A DNA stretch of 63,615 nucleotides from Streptococcus cuniculipharyngis (lineage in GTDB: Bacteria; Bacillota; Bacilli; Lactobacillales; Streptococcaceae). The DNA is taken from NCBI RefSeq assembly GCF_007859195.1, contig NZ_VOHL01000007.1, positions 1 to 63,615 of the forward strand. Reading direction: 5' to 3'. The notes beneath the pieces are model-generated. The model searched no databases. It saw nothing but the letters and a program-made list of their open reading frames with translations, and was not told where the DNA came from. The position numbers were made by a program, and so were the translations under genes. The first letter of the stretch is position 1, and each line of letters starts with the position of its first letter. Positions 63,363 to 63,615 of the stretch are shown here, piece by piece.

Positions 63363-63615
63363 ACCTCAGTCATAACCACCCGTGAAAACGGGTGGCTTGT
63401 ACACCAGCTGTCAGCCATTTCTCTCCAGCGACGTCTAAAGACGTTCGCTGAACTTCGTTCAGGTTAGTGCTATAATTACTTGACTAATGCCCGTAACAAC
63501 GGGCTTTTATCTTGTTCTAAAACTGCCATCTGAAAATGGATCTTCATACTCTTTGACACTCAATTTATCAAGTGCAATGTCATTTTTCTCCTGCTCGCGA
63601 ATGTATTTCGCAACT
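63363..63615 (-). mobile_element. IS200/IS605-family element, right end (partial)
   Basis: Contains the 3' end of a tnpA gene and, between it and scrR, several hairpins: CCACCCGT-GAAA-ACGGGTGG (63376-63395), AGCGACGTC/GACGTTCGCT (63427-63449), CTGAAC-TTC-GTTCAG (63448-63462) and GCCCGT-AACA-ACGGGC (63489-63504). Subterminal hairpins without inverted repeats are characteristic of this family. The exact tip is probably near 63365-63375 but is not certain. Confidence 0.8.
63507..63615 (-). CDS. tnpA: IS200-type Y1 transposase TnpA, C-terminal end (partial)
   Basis: The last 35 codons run in from the right edge: VAKYIREQEKNDIALDKLSV then KEYEDPFSGG and SFRTR. The KYIREQ...D..L..L..KEY.DPF pattern is that of the C-terminus of IS200-group TnpA. 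Catalytic HUH and Tyr lie outside the window. Confidence 0.82.
   Translation of the reverse strand, partial: VAKYIREQEKNDIALDKLSVKEYEDPFSDGSFRTR

Overview
The window is a low-GC Gram-positive chromosome segment whose gene content and order are those of Streptococcus. Diagnostic arrangements are clpP-ylbG-livJHMGF, tmk-holB-yabA-rsmI, murE back-to-back with a MurJ/YtgP flippase, fhuCDBG, the ribU FMN riboswitch, rimP-nusA-ylxR-ylxQ-infB-rbfA, ecsAB-ccrZ-trmB facing a HIT gene, tsaE-GNAT-LCP, manLMN-manO, a T-box-controlled serS, a Sip-like LysM surface protein and the scr sucrose locus. I cannot name the species. Nearly everything is chromosomal housekeeping. No prophage, CRISPR array or plasmid feature was seen, and the only mobile element is an IS200/IS605 end at the right border.

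Layout. 0-5.3 kb: exoA facing a replication/translation operon (tmk, holB, yabA, rsmI, an unknown basic protein, an ArsC/Spx-like protein) and a CBS-ACT protein. 5.4-11.8 kb: branched-chain amino-acid ABC transporter, ylbG, clpP (CtsR operator) and upp. 11.9-15.1 kb: murJ and murE diverging from overlapping promoters. 15.2-19.9 kb: iron-siderophore uptake fhuCDBG and ppaC. 20-24.9 kb: pflA, a CBS/CorC membrane protein, mnmM, a PAP2 phosphatase, ribU and trmL, the last with a structured leader. 25.2-29.5 kb: potassium uptake trkA-trkH and two paralogous membrane-anchored repeat proteins. 29.5-31.3 kb: DegV and a Cof phosphatase. 31.4-36.8 kb: the rimP-to-rbfA operon. 36.9-37.9 kb: three small paralogous unknown proteins and a tRNA-Ser. 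37.9-42.4 kb: trmB, ccrZ, ecsBA, a small membrane protein, hit and a coiled-coil protein. 42.5-47.1 kb: LCP ligase, GNAT, tsaE, purine permease, DUF1361. 47.3-53.9 kb: Cof phosphatase, mannose PTS with manO, serS, xpt. 53.9-57.9 kb: DUF4352 protein, Sip-like protein, a frameshifted ABC exporter. 57.9-63.4 kb: scrK, scrA, scrB, scrR. 63.4-63.6 kb: IS200 end.

Regulation readable from sequence: a CtsR box in the clpP promoter, cre sites at pflA and the mannose PTS, ScrR/cre-type operators at scrA/scrB, an FMN riboswitch coupled to a Shine-Dalgarno-hiding hairpin at ribU, a serine T-box at serS, a leader with its own terminator before trmL, and two genes (murE and the Cof phosphatase at 47.4 kb) that look leaderless.

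Most interesting unexplained items: the three-gene paralog cassette beside an atypical tRNA-Ser inserted between trmB and rimP; the pair of repeat-bearing membrane proteins after trkH; the trmL leader RNA; the overlapping murE/murJ promoters; and the odd rimP start. No clearly new defence or biosynthetic system was found. All names rest on recognising motifs and gene order by eye; no database search was run.
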